This document shows positions 15,534-25,565 of a stretch of 64,000 nucleotides of DNA, one piece after another (the stretch's first letter is position 1; the number at the start of each line of letters is the position of its first letter). Under the pieces are notes generated by a model. The model had not been told where the DNA came from and did not search any database. It saw only the letters and a list, made by a program, of their open reading frames with translations. This DNA comes from Pedobacter cryoconitis (GTDB lineage: Bacteria; Bacteroidota; Bacteroidia; Sphingobacteriales; Sphingobacteriaceae). Position numbers and translations under genes: made by a program. The DNA is taken from positions 166,741-230,740 of the forward strand of contig NZ_QLLR01000005.1 in assembly GCF_003259615.1 (NCBI RefSeq), written 5' to 3'.

Positions 15534-17075
15534 ATGAAAATAGGTAAGACCTTGAGTTTTGTCAGGATCACAGGAGTGTTCGGGCTCTTAATAATAGCGG
15601 CTGGTTGCAATAAAAAGCCTGGAGGATTTATAGATCCATTTGAGGATGGAAAATTCAATCTTTATGATCAGGAATTGGGTAACCGTATTGAAGCGTATAA
15701 TAATGCCGTTGCCCCGAACAATGCAAATTCAAAAAGCGGTAGTCCAGCCTTATATATAGATTTTTCTTCTGGTATCAATAAGGCATTTGCAGTTCCTGGT
15801 ATTAAAGATCTGATGACTAACTGTTTCAATACAGTTTTAGCTCAAAAATTTGAGGTATATAAGTTAGGCTCCAATAAAGTCAGCCCTTTAAATATTACAA
15901 ATACTACGGAATTAGGCCAGCGTGTAAGCGACCCGGCCCAATATGCTGATATTTGGGCCCCAATCCAGTCTGCAGTAGAAAAAATAGTGGAGGGAAACAA
16001 CGATGCACTGCTGATTACTGATTTTGAAGAATGGCAAAAGAATAGTGAAGTCACTAATACTGCTTTTCTAAAAATACCTTTCTCTAAATGGCTTGAAAGG
16101 GGAAATACTATACATTTTTTTATTGCTGATTACAAAGAAGGAACTGTTGCTAAACATCTTTACTTCACCATCTTCAATTGCGGTAATCCAAATGAATCCA
16201 GTATGATTTCCAAACTTGAAGCTAAACTGGGCTCATTAACTACAAGATTTGATTTAGCTAATAATTCCTATAAGTTACGCACAGCTTATGCTGGTGAAAA
16301 ATCTGGCGGCGTGTTTTACGATGTAAGCGGTAAATCTGATAATGCTAAAAATGTATTGGATTTAAAAGGAAATTATATCAATGGGCTTAACAAGGGGAAT
16401 CATTTTGAATTTTATCCTTTAGGTGTAGACTGGAAAACAATAGCTCAGCTTCATACTACTTATTCAGCCCAAAATCAGTTTAATGACTTCTTCAGGAAAT
16501 TATACATTGATTTAAGCAATGAGGACAGTTATACTTTTGGAGACTTTGATGTTAAAGTTTCGGCCATCAAAGCAGATTTTGAGAACTTCTCTAAAGCTGC
16601 CGAAGTTAAAAAGCATAAGCCGAAACTAACGAAAGGAAATAATGGCGAGTCTGAGTTCGCTGCCGATGAAAAAGATGTTTTTGCACTGGCATGTTACAAC
16701 CCTGACGGAAGCCTGAAGGAACAATGGGCGTATAAACCAGAACCTGTAACTGCGATTAGCGAAGTTTTTATATTCAATAAATCACTGTTTACCAATACTA
16801 AAAATCAGGATCATAAAAACGTAGAATTTGGGGTTTCCTTCGATCCGAAGTTCAATCTGAAAAGTATTAATGATCCAACTGGAATAGTTAAAGTTGATAT
16901 TATCTTAAATATCGCGGCTCCTAATCTCTCCAATCCTAAACTGTCAAAATTTCAATGGATCAATGCCAAACATGTTCCTAATATAGCCTTGTACGAGTCT
17001 ATAAAAAACACCTTGCAAGAGCTTAAGCCTGCAAATAAAGCCATCTATTCTTATTATATCAAAACTCAACAATAA
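15534..17075 (+). CDS. Lipoprotein of unknown function in the Ter-type operon
   Basis: A 513-residue protein with a lipoprotein signal (lipobox IAAGC, acylated Cys 25). After a short spacer it has ALYIDFSSGINKAF (about residue 63) and, 100 residues later, DALLITDFEEW. The first resembles the DxSxG start of a von Willebrand A/MIDAS fold and the second the later acidic loop, so a divergent vWA-like domain is possible; this is inference from two short motifs. The C-terminal half is unrecognised, with a Lys-rich stretch near 360-375. It would sit in the periplasm or on the outer membrane and give the operon an envelope component. Spacing is 21 bases from the nuclease and 26 from the next gene. 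Confidence 0.75.
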   Translation: MKIGKTLSFVRITGVFGLLIIAAGCNKKPGGFIDPFEDGKFNLYDQELGNRIEAYNNAVAPNNANSKSGSPALYIDFSSGINKAFAVPGIKDLMTNCFNTVLAQKFEVYKLGSNKVSPLNITNTTELGQRVSDPAQYADIWAPIQSAVEKIVEGNNDALLITDFEEWQKNSEVTNTAFLKIPFSKWLERGNTIHFFIADYKEGTVAKHLYFTIFNCGNPNESSMISKLEAKLGSLTTRFDLANNSYKLRTAYAGEKSGGVFYDVSGKSDNAKNVLDLKGNYINGLNKGNHFEFYPLGVDWKTIAQLHTTYSAQNQFNDFFRKLYIDLSNEDSYTFGDFDVKVSAIKADFENFSKAAEVKKHKPKLTKGNNGESEFAADEKDVFALACYNPDGSLKEQWAYKPEPVTAISEVFIFNKSLFTNTKNQDHKNVEFGVSFDPKFNLKSINDPTGIVKVDIILNIAAPNLSNPKLSKFQWINAKHVPNIALYESIKNTLQELKPANKAIYSYYIKTQQ

Positions 17076-17101
17076 TTAGTACAAAATCTAATCAATATCA
17101 A

Positions 17102-17440
17102 ATGGAATCTACATCAGCTTACATAATCTCACTCATTACTGCGTTAATCTTTCTGCTGCTGGCAGCTATCATTGCAAATGCGATAAAATTTGAGGGCGGG
17201 AGCAATCCCAAAGACCCGCAGTCCCGGAAAATCTGGTTCTGGATACTGGCTATTTTAAATCCGGCATTAGGCTTTCTGCTTGGCTATTTTGTATTCAAGC
17301 CAGATGCAAACATCATGGTCTTAAACAATTATGTAAATGCCTTAAGTATAGGGACTGCTATTGGATTTATTTTATACATCCTTTTAGGCTTCTTATTGAG
17401 TAAAGTATTTGCCAACGGCAAAATTGGTCACTGGTTTTAA
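17102..17440 (+). CDS. Small three-helix membrane protein
   Basis: A 112-residue protein with three hydrophobic segments (about residues 7-28, 45-66 and 79-104: YIISLITALIFLLLAAII, WFWILAILNPALGFLLGYF, IGTAIGFILYILLGFLL) joined by short polar loops with SNPKDPQSRK. No family name comes to mind. It lies between the lipoprotein and the tubulin-like gene with 26- and 18-base gaps, so it is part of the operon and probably an inner membrane anchor or adaptor. Confidence 0.75.
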   Translation: MESTSAYIISLITALIFLLLAAIIANAIKFEGGSNPKDPQSRKIWFWILAILNPALGFLLGYFVFKPDANIMVLNNYVNALSIGTAIGFILYILLGFLLSKVFANGKIGHWF

Positions 17441-17458
17441 TTCCCAAAAAATATTTTA

Positions 17459-19102
17459 ATGGATAAATTATTTGTAATCGCCATAGGCGGTACTGGAATG
17501 CGCTGCTTGGAATCTTTCACTCACTTATGTGGTATTGGAATGTTCGATAACCAGGAAATAGAAGTATTAACTTTAGATACAGATCAAAATAACGGAAATA
17601 AAGACAGGGTTGAAGAGCTTATTAACCTTTATAATCGTATTAAAACATCTGATACAAACTCAGGAGGGACACCGAATGCGAATACCTTCTTTTCCGCGAA
17701 ACTTAACCTTCATAGGTTCTGGACAAATTATTCAAGCCCTGGCAGAGAGAATTATAAAAACATCACCAAGCTTTCAACAGGAACAGCGGAACAGCAAAAA
17801 ACTAATAAACTGATCTCTGATCTATTTCTTGATACAAGTTCTGTACAAGAATTTGATTTGGCTCATGGTTATCGCGCGCAGACACATTTAGGCTCTATGT
17901 TAATGTATCATGGAATTGTGGAGGCAGCAAGGAACATTCTGAAGGGGTCCACGGTACAGTCTCAGGAACGGGAACTGGATTCTTTTATGGGTAAACTTGA
18001 AAAAGCCGGTGCTTCTGCCAGGGTCTTTATTTTCGGATCTGTATTTGGCGGAACCGGAGCATCTTCTATTCCTGTGATCCCTAAGGCCCTTCAGGATTTT
18101 GTAAAGATTCGTTCCAATGGAAGTTCAAGCATAGATTTTTCTAAAGCAAAATTTGGTTCTACTTTATTAACCGAATATTTTACCTTCAATAAACCAGATG
18201 ATAAACAGAAATCTACTAAAGCTAATAGTGTAATTGCAGATTCTTCTTTTTTCCCATTAAATAGCCAGGCTGCATTACAGTTTTACCAAAGTGATCCTAC
18301 GGTGCAGAAATGCTACAAATTATTATACCACATTGGCTGGCCAATAGAAAGTAAAAAGATAGACGGCAACAATACCCCAAACCAGACTACAACCGGAGGA
18401 AGCGAGCAAAGAAACCCATGTCATATCACAGAATTACTTTGTGCCTGCGCAGCTTATGATTTCTTTACCCGTACTAGTGGTTTTGACAGTGCAAAGGCAG
18501 ATTACTTATATAAAGCTGTAGAATTTAAAGACAACTCATTCAACTTCTCCTTTGATGATTTTGTGGGCAAGGAAAATAAAGCAGGTGAAATCTTTGTCAA
18601 TAAATTAGGCGCATTCTTTTCTCTGGCACATATATCCTTAAGTAAAAACGGTGCTGCCTTTGATGATTTGGGAATTAAAGGGTTTATTAAACAATGTGAG
18701 AGCATGAGGTTAAACCAGTACAGTACGATTACTGATACAGAATGTAAAGATATTAATGAATATTTCAAACTGTTCGCTTATACTTTTAAAGATGCAAGGT
18801 TTATACCTGGCTGGCTTTACCAGATCAGAAACTCTGTCGCTCCAGGCAGGTTCTTATTTGACAGCAAGGCCTTTCCGGATAATCAAACGGAACTCAAAAG
18901 ATTAGATGTCGGAGCAATGTTTCTGGACGAAAAACACCATTGGTCAAAAGGGGGTGTCTTCGGAAACAGGTATGATACTTTTGTTGGTAAACTCATCAAT
19001 ACCAGCCCAAAAGAGGAGCAAAAAGTAAACACGACCAAAGAGAAATTCCTCGCCCATATTTTCAATGCACTTACTATTTCACAAAACTTCGATATAAACT
19101 AA
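17459..19102 (+). CDS. Tubulin-like protein
   Basis: A 547-residue protein with the features of the bacterial tubulin-like family (Pfam Tubulin_2). The N-terminus has the nucleotide-binding GxGGTG form IAIGGTGMRCLESFTHL (residues about 6-22) and LTLDTDQNN, and near residue 190 there is FIFGSVFGGTGASSIPVI, the counterpart of the tubulin/FtsZ GGGTGTG signature. The C-terminal part holds family-like helical segments and no transmembrane helix. Such proteins are thought to bind GTP and may polymerise or act as large regulatory GTPases; activity here is inference. It is followed after 6 bases by the Hsp70-like gene, so the two are tightly coupled. Confidence 0.87.
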   Translation: MDKLFVIAIGGTGMRCLESFTHLCGIGMFDNQEIEVLTLDTDQNNGNKDRVEELINLYNRIKTSDTNSGGTPNANTFFSAKLNLHRFWTNYSSPGRENYKNITKLSTGTAEQQKTNKLISDLFLDTSSVQEFDLAHGYRAQTHLGSMLMYHGIVEAARNILKGSTVQSQERELDSFMGKLEKAGASARVFIFGSVFGGTGASSIPVIPKALQDFVKIRSNGSSSIDFSKAKFGSTLLTEYFTFNKPDDKQKSTKANSVIADSSFFPLNSQAALQFYQSDPTVQKCYKLLYHIGWPIESKKIDGNNTPNQTTTGGSEQRNPCHITELLCACAAYDFFTRTSGFDSAKADYLYKAVEFKDNSFNFSFDDFVGKENKAGEIFVNKLGAFFSLAHISLSKNGAAFDDLGIKGFIKQCESMRLNQYSTITDTECKDINEYFKLFAYTFKDARFIPGWLYQIRNSVAPGRFLFDSKAFPDNQTELKRLDVGAMFLDEKHHWSKGGVFGNRYDTFVGKLINTSPKEEQKVNTTKEKFLAHIFNALTISQNFDIN

Positions 19103-19108
19103 AGGAAC

Positions 19109-22100
19109 ATGTCAGACAAAAGAATAAAAGCACTGGCGATTAAAGTTCATGCTAAAACTGAACCGAATGGCGTTGAGTTTGCCTGGGATAAAATCCGTCA
19201 ATTAGAAGTTTTTACCAAGAATATTTTAATACCGGAAATAGCTGTCGATAAAGATGGGAATTCATCCGTTAACATTGGAACTATTGTTTCTGGTATACCC
19301 TCCGTATTTGCGAGAGCTAACTTGTTTAAAAGTGCGCTGGATAATATCCAGGATAAAGAGGCGGAAGCTTCCGGATTAATGCTGTTTTACAAATCCTTGC
19401 TTAGTGAGTGGAAAGGTTTTATCAGCTGTATTGCATTAAACTATAAGGATATTGAGGTCAATAGAATTCACTTAGCATATTCTGATGGGCAGCAGCTCAT
19501 GAATACCGCGAATATTTATGAGCCTGCAGGTGCATTTGGAAATATGCTATTTGAACGGCAACCGCTCTGGTGCGATCAATCTTTAGCTAACAATGCAGAT
19601 AAAATACCATTTATCGATGTGATCTCCTTTAAAGGAAATGTGGTTGGCGGTACTTCACCCGATAGCTTTTTATTTACTGCTGTAGCTTACCATCTTAAGG
19701 ACAAATTACCCTTTGTCAATGTACAGAATGATCAGTTTATTGATCCTTTAAAATCAGAATTAAATCCGCAGGAGCTATTTACGATTTATGGTTACGCTAA
19801 ACATATCCTCAATAATATAGAGAACTTCAGCTTAAATTATGCAGGCTTAGCAGAATCAATCAGACCAGAATACGGTAATATGTCATCCTGTCTTCAGGCA
19901 TGGATTGATGAAATGGTTATTTATCAGGAAAAGAAAGGGTATCCAAAATTAGCACATCATACACCACCAGAAGTCGGTTCTCTTTTTAATTATCCTTTCA
20001 GTATTCTGTTTAATTATTCTACAGAGTTATTTGGTTCAGAGGGTATTATATATAATGAATCGGGAGAAGGCAGAATAATCTTTGATCCTAAAGACTTGCT
20101 ATTGCCAGACACGACAGAAATTGCCCAAATAGATTTTGGTAAAGAAGGGGTAGAAACCAGGAACTATCTGAAAGCTAAGCCTATACTTTTATTAGCTGCA
20201 GAAACTAAAGGACAGCCAAATAATTATGCCTATTTCACCTTACCCTTAACACCATTGGCATTGAATGTCTTTGGAGCGACATTAGATGCACTGGTAGGTA
20301 TAGCAGACGCTTCAAATGTAAAATCCAGGATCTCTGCTGTTTATGATCCGAATGATAAAAATGGCGAACGTTTAATAGTTAATCTAAAACTTTATACAGA
20401 AACCGGGAATGAAATTATTAAAGAGGTAATCTATAAAATAACGGCAGAATCTATCAGAGGAAAGGATATTTTAATGTGGCCTAATTTTATTTCTAAACAA
20501 TGGAACCGATACTTTCTTTATTCAGAAATTCCACATAATGATGCGCAGTTTCAGGCAACCCCATTTATTGGTAATGTAGATGATGACTTTTTCAGAATAG
20601 TACTTGACGAAAAAGGAATTCCCCTTTACCTGGCCAAAAATGGCAGAGCTGCTATCATTTCTGAAAAATATGGGGCGATTAAAGCTCAACTGCATGTAAC
20701 CTCAAATAATGCTGTAGCAGATAATAAATACAAGTATGAAATTTATGAGAGTAACAAGCCTTTCAAAGGGGTGAAATTTGCACATGCAGGTGTTGATTGT
20801 GGTTTTGGCATTATCCGTTATGACGGATCAGGCAATACGCAATCTTTACCGGTCAATATGCTCAATTCTCCCAGAACATTGTCCGCTGCATTTTTAGGTG
20901 TTGACTTTGGAAGTACAAATTCTTCGATTGCTTATTTCTCTGACCATAAAAATGAAGTTTGTGAAAGCTTAAAGCTAACTAACAAAAGGGTTTCACTGTT
21001 AGCTACTGACGTGAAAAATAATGATAAGCGCCATGCTCTGGAAGATGAGATTTTCTTTTTCCAGAATGATGAAATTCTCACCAATTCTATTAAATCAGTA
21101 CTTACTATTCATGATTCCAGAAGAATTATAAATGAGAATAATATGCTGAATGATTCATTAATGGCACAAGCTGTTAAAGGTGGTTTTCCTTGTTTTGAAA
21201 AGAATCTGCCGATTGAGAACGCAGAAGATAACCGGTATATTCTAAGTTATAACAGGGTAGGGAGAGCAGAGTTGGTTTACAATATGAAATGGTCTACTCA
21301 GCCTATAGATAAAAGTTATAAAACTGCTTATTTAAGCTCTTTACTATTACATGTTTACGCGCAATTGTTCATTGAAGGCCATGAACCGCATACTTTAAAA
21401 TGGTCCTACCCATCTTCAATGGGAAAAGAATTGTTAAGTGAATACAGAGGAATCTGGGACTCACTTAAAGAGATCTCGCCAATTGTAGGTACTGTTAAAT
21501 TAAAAACTTACCCCCCTTCAGATCTCTCAGACCTTGGTGATACCAGCAGTGAAAGTGTGTGGGGAAGTCCGGCTGCTGATTCAGGTTGGGATATTGCAGG
21601 TGCGGGTAATAGTGGTTGGGGGAATGATTCTGCAGTTCCGGCATCGGGAGGCGGTTGGGCTGACAATTCTTCCACTAAAGTCAGCCCGGTAAATATAGCA
21701 ACTGAAACAAAATCTGTAAGGTTTGATTTCAGGAAATTAAGCAATGAAGAATCACTTTCTGAAGCCTGCGCCGTAGCAAATTATTTAGTCCGGCCAAACG
21801 GTGGATATTCTATTACTCCTGGAGAGCTGGTGCTTTGTTTTGATATTGGTGGCAGTACCACTGATATTACAGCATTATGCCAGATGGATGGGGGAGGCAA
21901 GGCGATGATTAAACAAAATTCTATCCGTTTTGCGGCAGAAAGAGTTGCACAAGCGACTAAGTTTTCTCCAAACTTCAAAAACGTGCTGTTAAAAATGTGT
22001 GAAAGGAAGAATATTTCTATTCAGGGATTAAATAATGGTGTCAATAAATTTTCTGAAAATACTGCCCCTTATTATTTTGAACAAGTTGTCGACCGGCTGG

Positions 22101-22978
22101 AAGCATCCGATTTTGATACCTTTTATCTTTTAATAGCTGCGGAGTGTAAAGAAATGATGAGCATTAATCTTTATGTTACTGGTTTAATTATGTTTTATGC
22201 TGGTCAGCTGGCTTATAAATTAAGAAATGAACTGATTAAATCGGAAGATGCCCCGCCAGCTGTTAAAGCTATCCCTCCTAAAATTAAGATTGCTTTTGCA
22301 GGAAAAGGATCAAGGATTTTTGACTGGTTTACGGCAGTAAATCCTGCTGCTGCAGATGATTATTATACACAAATGTTTATCAGGGGTATGGGTGGAGAAG
22401 CAGTAGCCAGGCAAACAATTACACCAATTAGTACTAATCCCTTAAAGATAATTGATATTAATTCACAGCGTGGAGCCAACAATTCTGATGTCAAGTATGA
22501 GGTGTCAAAAGGTTTGGCTATTCCTACCAATATTACAAGTATTCTGGTGCCAACTAATAAACAAGCTATTGAGATATTGGGTGAAGATAATTTCTGTGTA
22601 GTTACGCCTGCTGGTGAATTCAAATATCTGGAATCAACTAATTCAATTACTCCGGAAATGTTAGAACACATAGGAAATCATTTTATCTGTCTGCCGCAAG
22701 AGGGAAAATTACCATGTCCAAGATTTATGGATTTCGCTGATTTATTTTACAGGGTTTCCTCTTCCATGTTTGGTTTGAAAATGAATTCCGCAGATTTTAT
22801 GACAGGCTTTCAGGACATGAATATTGAAAATTATATCAAAGGAGAACCTGGTTTTATCAAAGCACAAAAGCGAAAACATGAAGACCACAAAGAATTTGAC
22901 TATGTAGCTCCGATTATCATTTTAGAGGGCATGAAATTCTTTGAAAAACACCTGCTTAAAGGCATTCAAAAACAATAG
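19109..22978 (+). CDS. Large Hsp70/actin-like ATPase
   Basis: A 1289-residue cytoplasmic protein. Residues 1-590 are an unrecognised N-terminal region. From about 597 there is an actin/Hsp70-fold ATPase: phosphate-1 loop LGVDFGSTNSSIAYF, phosphate-2 loop LCFDIGGSTTDITAL near 910 and an adenosine-type loop KIAFAGKGSRIFDWF near 1060. Between the two phosphate loops, about residues 806-855 form a Gly/Ser/Trp-rich low-complexity linker with SVWGS, SGWDI, SGWGN and GGWAD. The protein resembles SrfB-type Hsp70 relatives. It starts 6 bases after the tubulin-like gene and ends 5 bases before the next. Its role is likely as a chaperone-like or scaffold ATPase working with the tubulin-like protein. Confidence 0.85.
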   Translation: MSDKRIKALAIKVHAKTEPNGVEFAWDKIRQLEVFTKNILIPEIAVDKDGNSSVNIGTIVSGIPSVFARANLFKSALDNIQDKEAEASGLMLFYKSLLSEWKGFISCIALNYKDIEVNRIHLAYSDGQQLMNTANIYEPAGAFGNMLFERQPLWCDQSLANNADKIPFIDVISFKGNVVGGTSPDSFLFTAVAYHLKDKLPFVNVQNDQFIDPLKSELNPQELFTIYGYAKHILNNIENFSLNYAGLAESIRPEYGNMSSCLQAWIDEMVIYQEKKGYPKLAHHTPPEVGSLFNYPFSILFNYSTELFGSEGIIYNESGEGRIIFDPKDLLLPDTTEIAQIDFGKEGVETRNYLKAKPILLLAAETKGQPNNYAYFTLPLTPLALNVFGATLDALVGIADASNVKSRISAVYDPNDKNGERLIVNLKLYTETGNEIIKEVIYKITAESIRGKDILMWPNFISKQWNRYFLYSEIPHNDAQFQATPFIGNVDDDFFRIVLDEKGIPLYLAKNGRAAIISEKYGAIKAQLHVTSNNAVADNKYKYEIYESNKPFKGVKFAHAGVDCGFGIIRYDGSGNTQSLPVNMLNSPRTLSAAFLGVDFGSTNSSIAYFSDHKNEVCESLKLTNKRVSLLATDVKNNDKRHALEDEIFFFQNDEILTNSIKSVLTIHDSRRIINENNMLNDSLMAQAVKGGFPCFEKNLPIENAEDNRYILSYNRVGRAELVYNMKWSTQPIDKSYKTAYLSSLLLHVYAQLFIEGHEPHTLKWSYPSSMGKELLSEYRGIWDSLKEISPIVGTVKLKTYPPSDLSDLGDTSSESVWGSPAADSGWDIAGAGNSGWGNDSAVPASGGGWADNSSTKVSPVNIATETKSVRFDFRKLSNEESLSEACAVANYLVRPNGGYSITPGELVLCFDIGGSTTDITALCQMDGGGKAMIKQNSIRFAAERVAQATKFSPNFKNVLLKMCERKNISIQGLNNGVNKFSENTAPYYFEQVVDRLEASDFDTFYLLIAAECKEMMSINLYVTGLIMFYAGQLAYKLRNELIKSEDAPPAVKAIPPKIKIAFAGKGSRIFDWFTAVNPAAADDYYTQMFIRGMGGEAVARQTITPISTNPLKIIDINSQRGANNSDVKYEVSKGLAIPTNITSILVPTNKQAIEILGEDNFCVVTPAGEFKYLESTNSITPEMLEHIGNHFICLPQEGKLPCPRFMDFADLFYRVSSSMFGLKMNSADFMTGFQDMNIENYIKGEPGFIKAQKRKHEDHKEFDYVAPIIILEGMKFFEKHLLKGIQKQ

Positions 22979-22983
22979 AATCA

Positions 22984-24294
22984 ATGAAATTCTGTGTAGT
23001 AGCAAAAGTATCTAAACGCGCTGTTTCTTTCTGGTATCAATCGGACGGGAATGCCTATGCTCCATTGAGTATAAAGGAATCAAATGAAATTCCTTTATAC
23101 TTTTATGTAAATGGCAATGATTTTATTTTTGGAAGTGTTGCAAGAGAAAGGTTTAACAGGCTTGATCCTGATGCGTACGGGAACTACTTTGAAATTATAA
23201 AAGATCCAAGTAAGCATTTCGTTATTTATAACAATAAAAAGCCTGTTAAACAACTGTTTTATTACGGCGTTGAGCAATACCTGTCTCATTTTCTGAATAC
23301 AGTTTTATATAAAGTTGACTCGATTGAGTCTTACAGACAGCATTTTCCACTTCGCTTTTTATTTGATACAGATATTGAAGATCAAGAGAAGTCACTGATA
23401 GAGAACTTATTTCGGGAAGCGGGATATTTTAACCTGGACCGCGTTTCTTTCCATAGGATATTATTCAATGTATTAGTTCAAAAAGAAGTTTTATCTAATG
23501 AAAAAGCAATTCTATTATTAAGTGCTATTGATGATGTACTGTATGTGAAGCTTTATAAGAATGCACATGCTGAAGAAGTCGATTCTTGTAAACTAGCGGG
23601 ACAGGGAGCAGATCCCAGGGTGAAGATTCTGGCAGATATGATTGTTGAATACATAAGCAGTCAATATCCTTATTTATCTATTGATAAGGATGCCGAGATT
23701 GCCATCTTACTTCCTTTTTGTGTAAGTCTGCTGGAAAATTCAGGCGTTATTATTCAAGGCGAAGCAGAACTAACTGATGGCAATAAATATTGGTTCAAGG
23801 TCAATGAGAGAAATCTTACGGAGAGACTCCAGTATTATTCCAATGACAGTATAATTTATACGGCGATAGATGACCTTTTAAAATCAAGTAATTTAATTGT
23901 ACAAGACGTTATTATTTTATTGGGTACGGAAGAAATCAGTACGTCCTATTTCTCTGATAAACTGCTCCAGAAATATCCTTATGTAAAAGAGGTTATCCCT
24001 GCTGACATCAAGGATACGATGAAATCTATTTTTGCTGAAGTTTCTATTTCAAATTATACGGTTAAATCAAAAATCCCGGACACGCCGCCTGTACCGATTA
24101 AACCGCGGATGCCAGCACCGGCTGGTGCAGGGATACCAACACCAAAATTGCCACCTCCTTTACCACCAAAAAAAGAAAAGAATGTTTCACAACCCCAGCT
24201 GAATATTCCCAGGTTACCTGAGGTAAAACCTGTAATTCCATTAAAAATTAACCCAGTAAAGCTTCCACCGCTGCCACCTAAAAAAAGTGTGTAA
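22984..24294 (+). CDS. Operon protein with proline-rich tail, possibly a degenerate Hsp70-like fold
   Basis: A 436-residue protein of no named family. The first 350 residues have an Hsp70-like flavour: a short beta start (FCVVAKVSKRAVSFWYQ), IPLYFYVNGNDFIFGSVARERF (the place of the usual IPS..., G..A element) and LLLSAIDDVLYVKLY, but the glycine-rich phosphate loops are missing, so it probably does not hydrolyse ATP. The last 85 residues are a proline-rich tail with PPVPIKPRMPAP, PPPLPPKK and LPPLPPKK motifs. Such tails bind partner domains or stay flexible. It directly follows the Hsp70-like gene (5 bases) and is likely its partner. A different fold cannot be excluded. Confidence 0.6.
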   Translation: MKFCVVAKVSKRAVSFWYQSDGNAYAPLSIKESNEIPLYFYVNGNDFIFGSVARERFNRLDPDAYGNYFEIIKDPSKHFVIYNNKKPVKQLFYYGVEQYLSHFLNTVLYKVDSIESYRQHFPLRFLFDTDIEDQEKSLIENLFREAGYFNLDRVSFHRILFNVLVQKEVLSNEKAILLLSAIDDVLYVKLYKNAHAEEVDSCKLAGQGADPRVKILADMIVEYISSQYPYLSIDKDAEIAILLPFCVSLLENSGVIIQGEAELTDGNKYWFKVNERNLTERLQYYSNDSIIYTAIDDLLKSSNLIVQDVIILLGTEEISTSYFSDKLLQKYPYVKEVIPADIKDTMKSIFAEVSISNYTVKSKIPDTPPVPIKPRMPAPAGAGIPTPKLPPPLPPKKEKNVSQPQLNIPRLPEVKPVIPLKINPVKLPPLPPKKSV

Positions 24295-24323
24295 GAGGGA
24301 ATTAAACAATAATAAATAATAAC

Positions 24324-24890
24324 ATGGCTATACAACTAGAAAAGAAAAAACCAATATCTATTATCAAAGAAAAACCAGGGCTGAATAATATTGTAGCCGG
24401 TTTAGGCTGGGACCCTGCAACTGTAAACGGGCATAGCGTAGATCTCGATTTGTCCTTATTTATGCTGGGTGAAAATGGTAAACTCGTAGCAGATGAATAC
24501 TTCATCTTTTATAACAATGCGTCAAGTCCTGATGGTTCTACTCATTATCCTGGAGATAGCAGGGGTGGTGAGGGGGATGGAGACGACGAGGTTATCCATA
24601 TTGATTTGTCTAAGATAAACCCGAAAGTTGAGTTTTTATATTTTGCTGTGACCATTGATCAATGCGCGGTAAGAGGACATAATTTCGGCCATGTGCAAAA
24701 CTCTTATATCAATATTAGAAATGCAGCTGATAATTCAATTTTATGTCAGTATCTGCTAAAGGATAATTTCAGTAATGAAGATTCCCTGATTATTGCCACT
24801 ATTTCCAGGAACGGCGGGAATTGGAATATAGAAGCTCTTGGACAAGCCTTTTCCGGAGGCTTAAATACACTAATCGATTTATATCAATAA
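24324..24890 (+). CDS. TerD family calcium-binding stress protein (first copy)
   Basis: A 188-residue TerD-type protein: GLGWDP near residue 28, DLDLSLFML, FYNN, and a calcium-site loop DSRGGEGDGDDEVIHIDL near 78-95, with the conserved NFGHVQNSYINI segment and C-terminal WNIEALGQAFSGGL. TerD proteins are beta-sandwich calcium binders linked to tellurite, phage and colicin resistance; their exact task is unknown. It lies 29 bases after the proline-tail gene and 10 before the second copy. No tellurite phenotype can be assumed. Confidence 0.95.
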   Translation: MAIQLEKKKPISIIKEKPGLNNIVAGLGWDPATVNGHSVDLDLSLFMLGENGKLVADEYFIFYNNASSPDGSTHYPGDSRGGEGDGDDEVIHIDLSKINPKVEFLYFAVTIDQCAVRGHNFGHVQNSYINIRNAADNSILCQYLLKDNFSNEDSLIIATISRNGGNWNIEALGQAFSGGLNTLIDLYQ

Positions 24891-24900
24891 AAAATATACT

Positions 24901-25554
24901 ATGAGCAGTTTTAATTTAAGTAAAGGGGACAGATTTTCCCTTTCCAAGGCAGCGCCTGGACTATCAATTGTGAAAATTGGAATGGGATGGGATCCTAATG
25001 ATGAACCCGGCGGCCCCGAATTTGATCTTGACGTGTCTGCATTTTCAATTGGCAGTGATTTTAAGATCCCTTCCGATTCTTATTTTACCTTTTATGGCCA
25101 GATCCGTATGGGCAATAAAATTGAGGACAAAATAGAAAAAGGTCTTTTCAGGCCGCTTACCGAGGATGGAGCTATTGTTGGAGCCATCGATGATCCGGAT
25201 GGAACCAGAAGTAATGGCGATGATGATGAAGATATGTTCATTGATTTAACGAAAGTGAGCCATAAAATTGAACAAATTATTATTTGCTGTACGATTTGCA
25301 AATATCCTCATGACAACAAAAAAGACCGAAGAACATCAGACCTGAACTTTGGACAAGTAAATGATTGCTATATCCGTATTGTCGATGAGAGTAATGGAAA
25401 TGAGATTCTTCGCTATGATTTAAAAGATAAGTATATCAGCGAAGATGCAGTAGAATTCGGCAGAATATTCCGTGTTGGTGATACCTGGGAGTTCGAAGCT
25501 ATGGGCAGAGCCCATACAGGCAGCTTACAAACATTAGTAGACATGTATACCTAA
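24901..25554 (+). CDS. TerD family calcium-binding stress protein (second copy)
   Basis: A 217-residue TerD protein with FNLSKGDRFSLSKAAPGLSIVKIGMGWDP at the N-terminus region (here split as FNLSKGD and GMGWDP), FDLDVSAFSIG, FYGQ and a calcium loop DDPDGTRSNGDDDEDMFIDL near 98-117. It carries an insert between FYGQ and the calcium loop (about residues 66-95) that the first copy lacks. The C-terminus WEFEAMGRAHTGSLQTLVDMY is typical. The pair may form heteromers. It is 11 bases before the OmpA-like gene. Confidence 0.95.
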   Translation: MSSFNLSKGDRFSLSKAAPGLSIVKIGMGWDPNDEPGGPEFDLDVSAFSIGSDFKIPSDSYFTFYGQIRMGNKIEDKIEKGLFRPLTEDGAIVGAIDDPDGTRSNGDDDEDMFIDLTKVSHKIEQIIICCTICKYPHDNKKDRRTSDLNFGQVNDCYIRIVDESNGNEILRYDLKDKYISEDAVEFGRIFRVGDTWEFEAMGRAHTGSLQTLVDMYT

Positions 25555-25565
25555 TTATAAAAATT

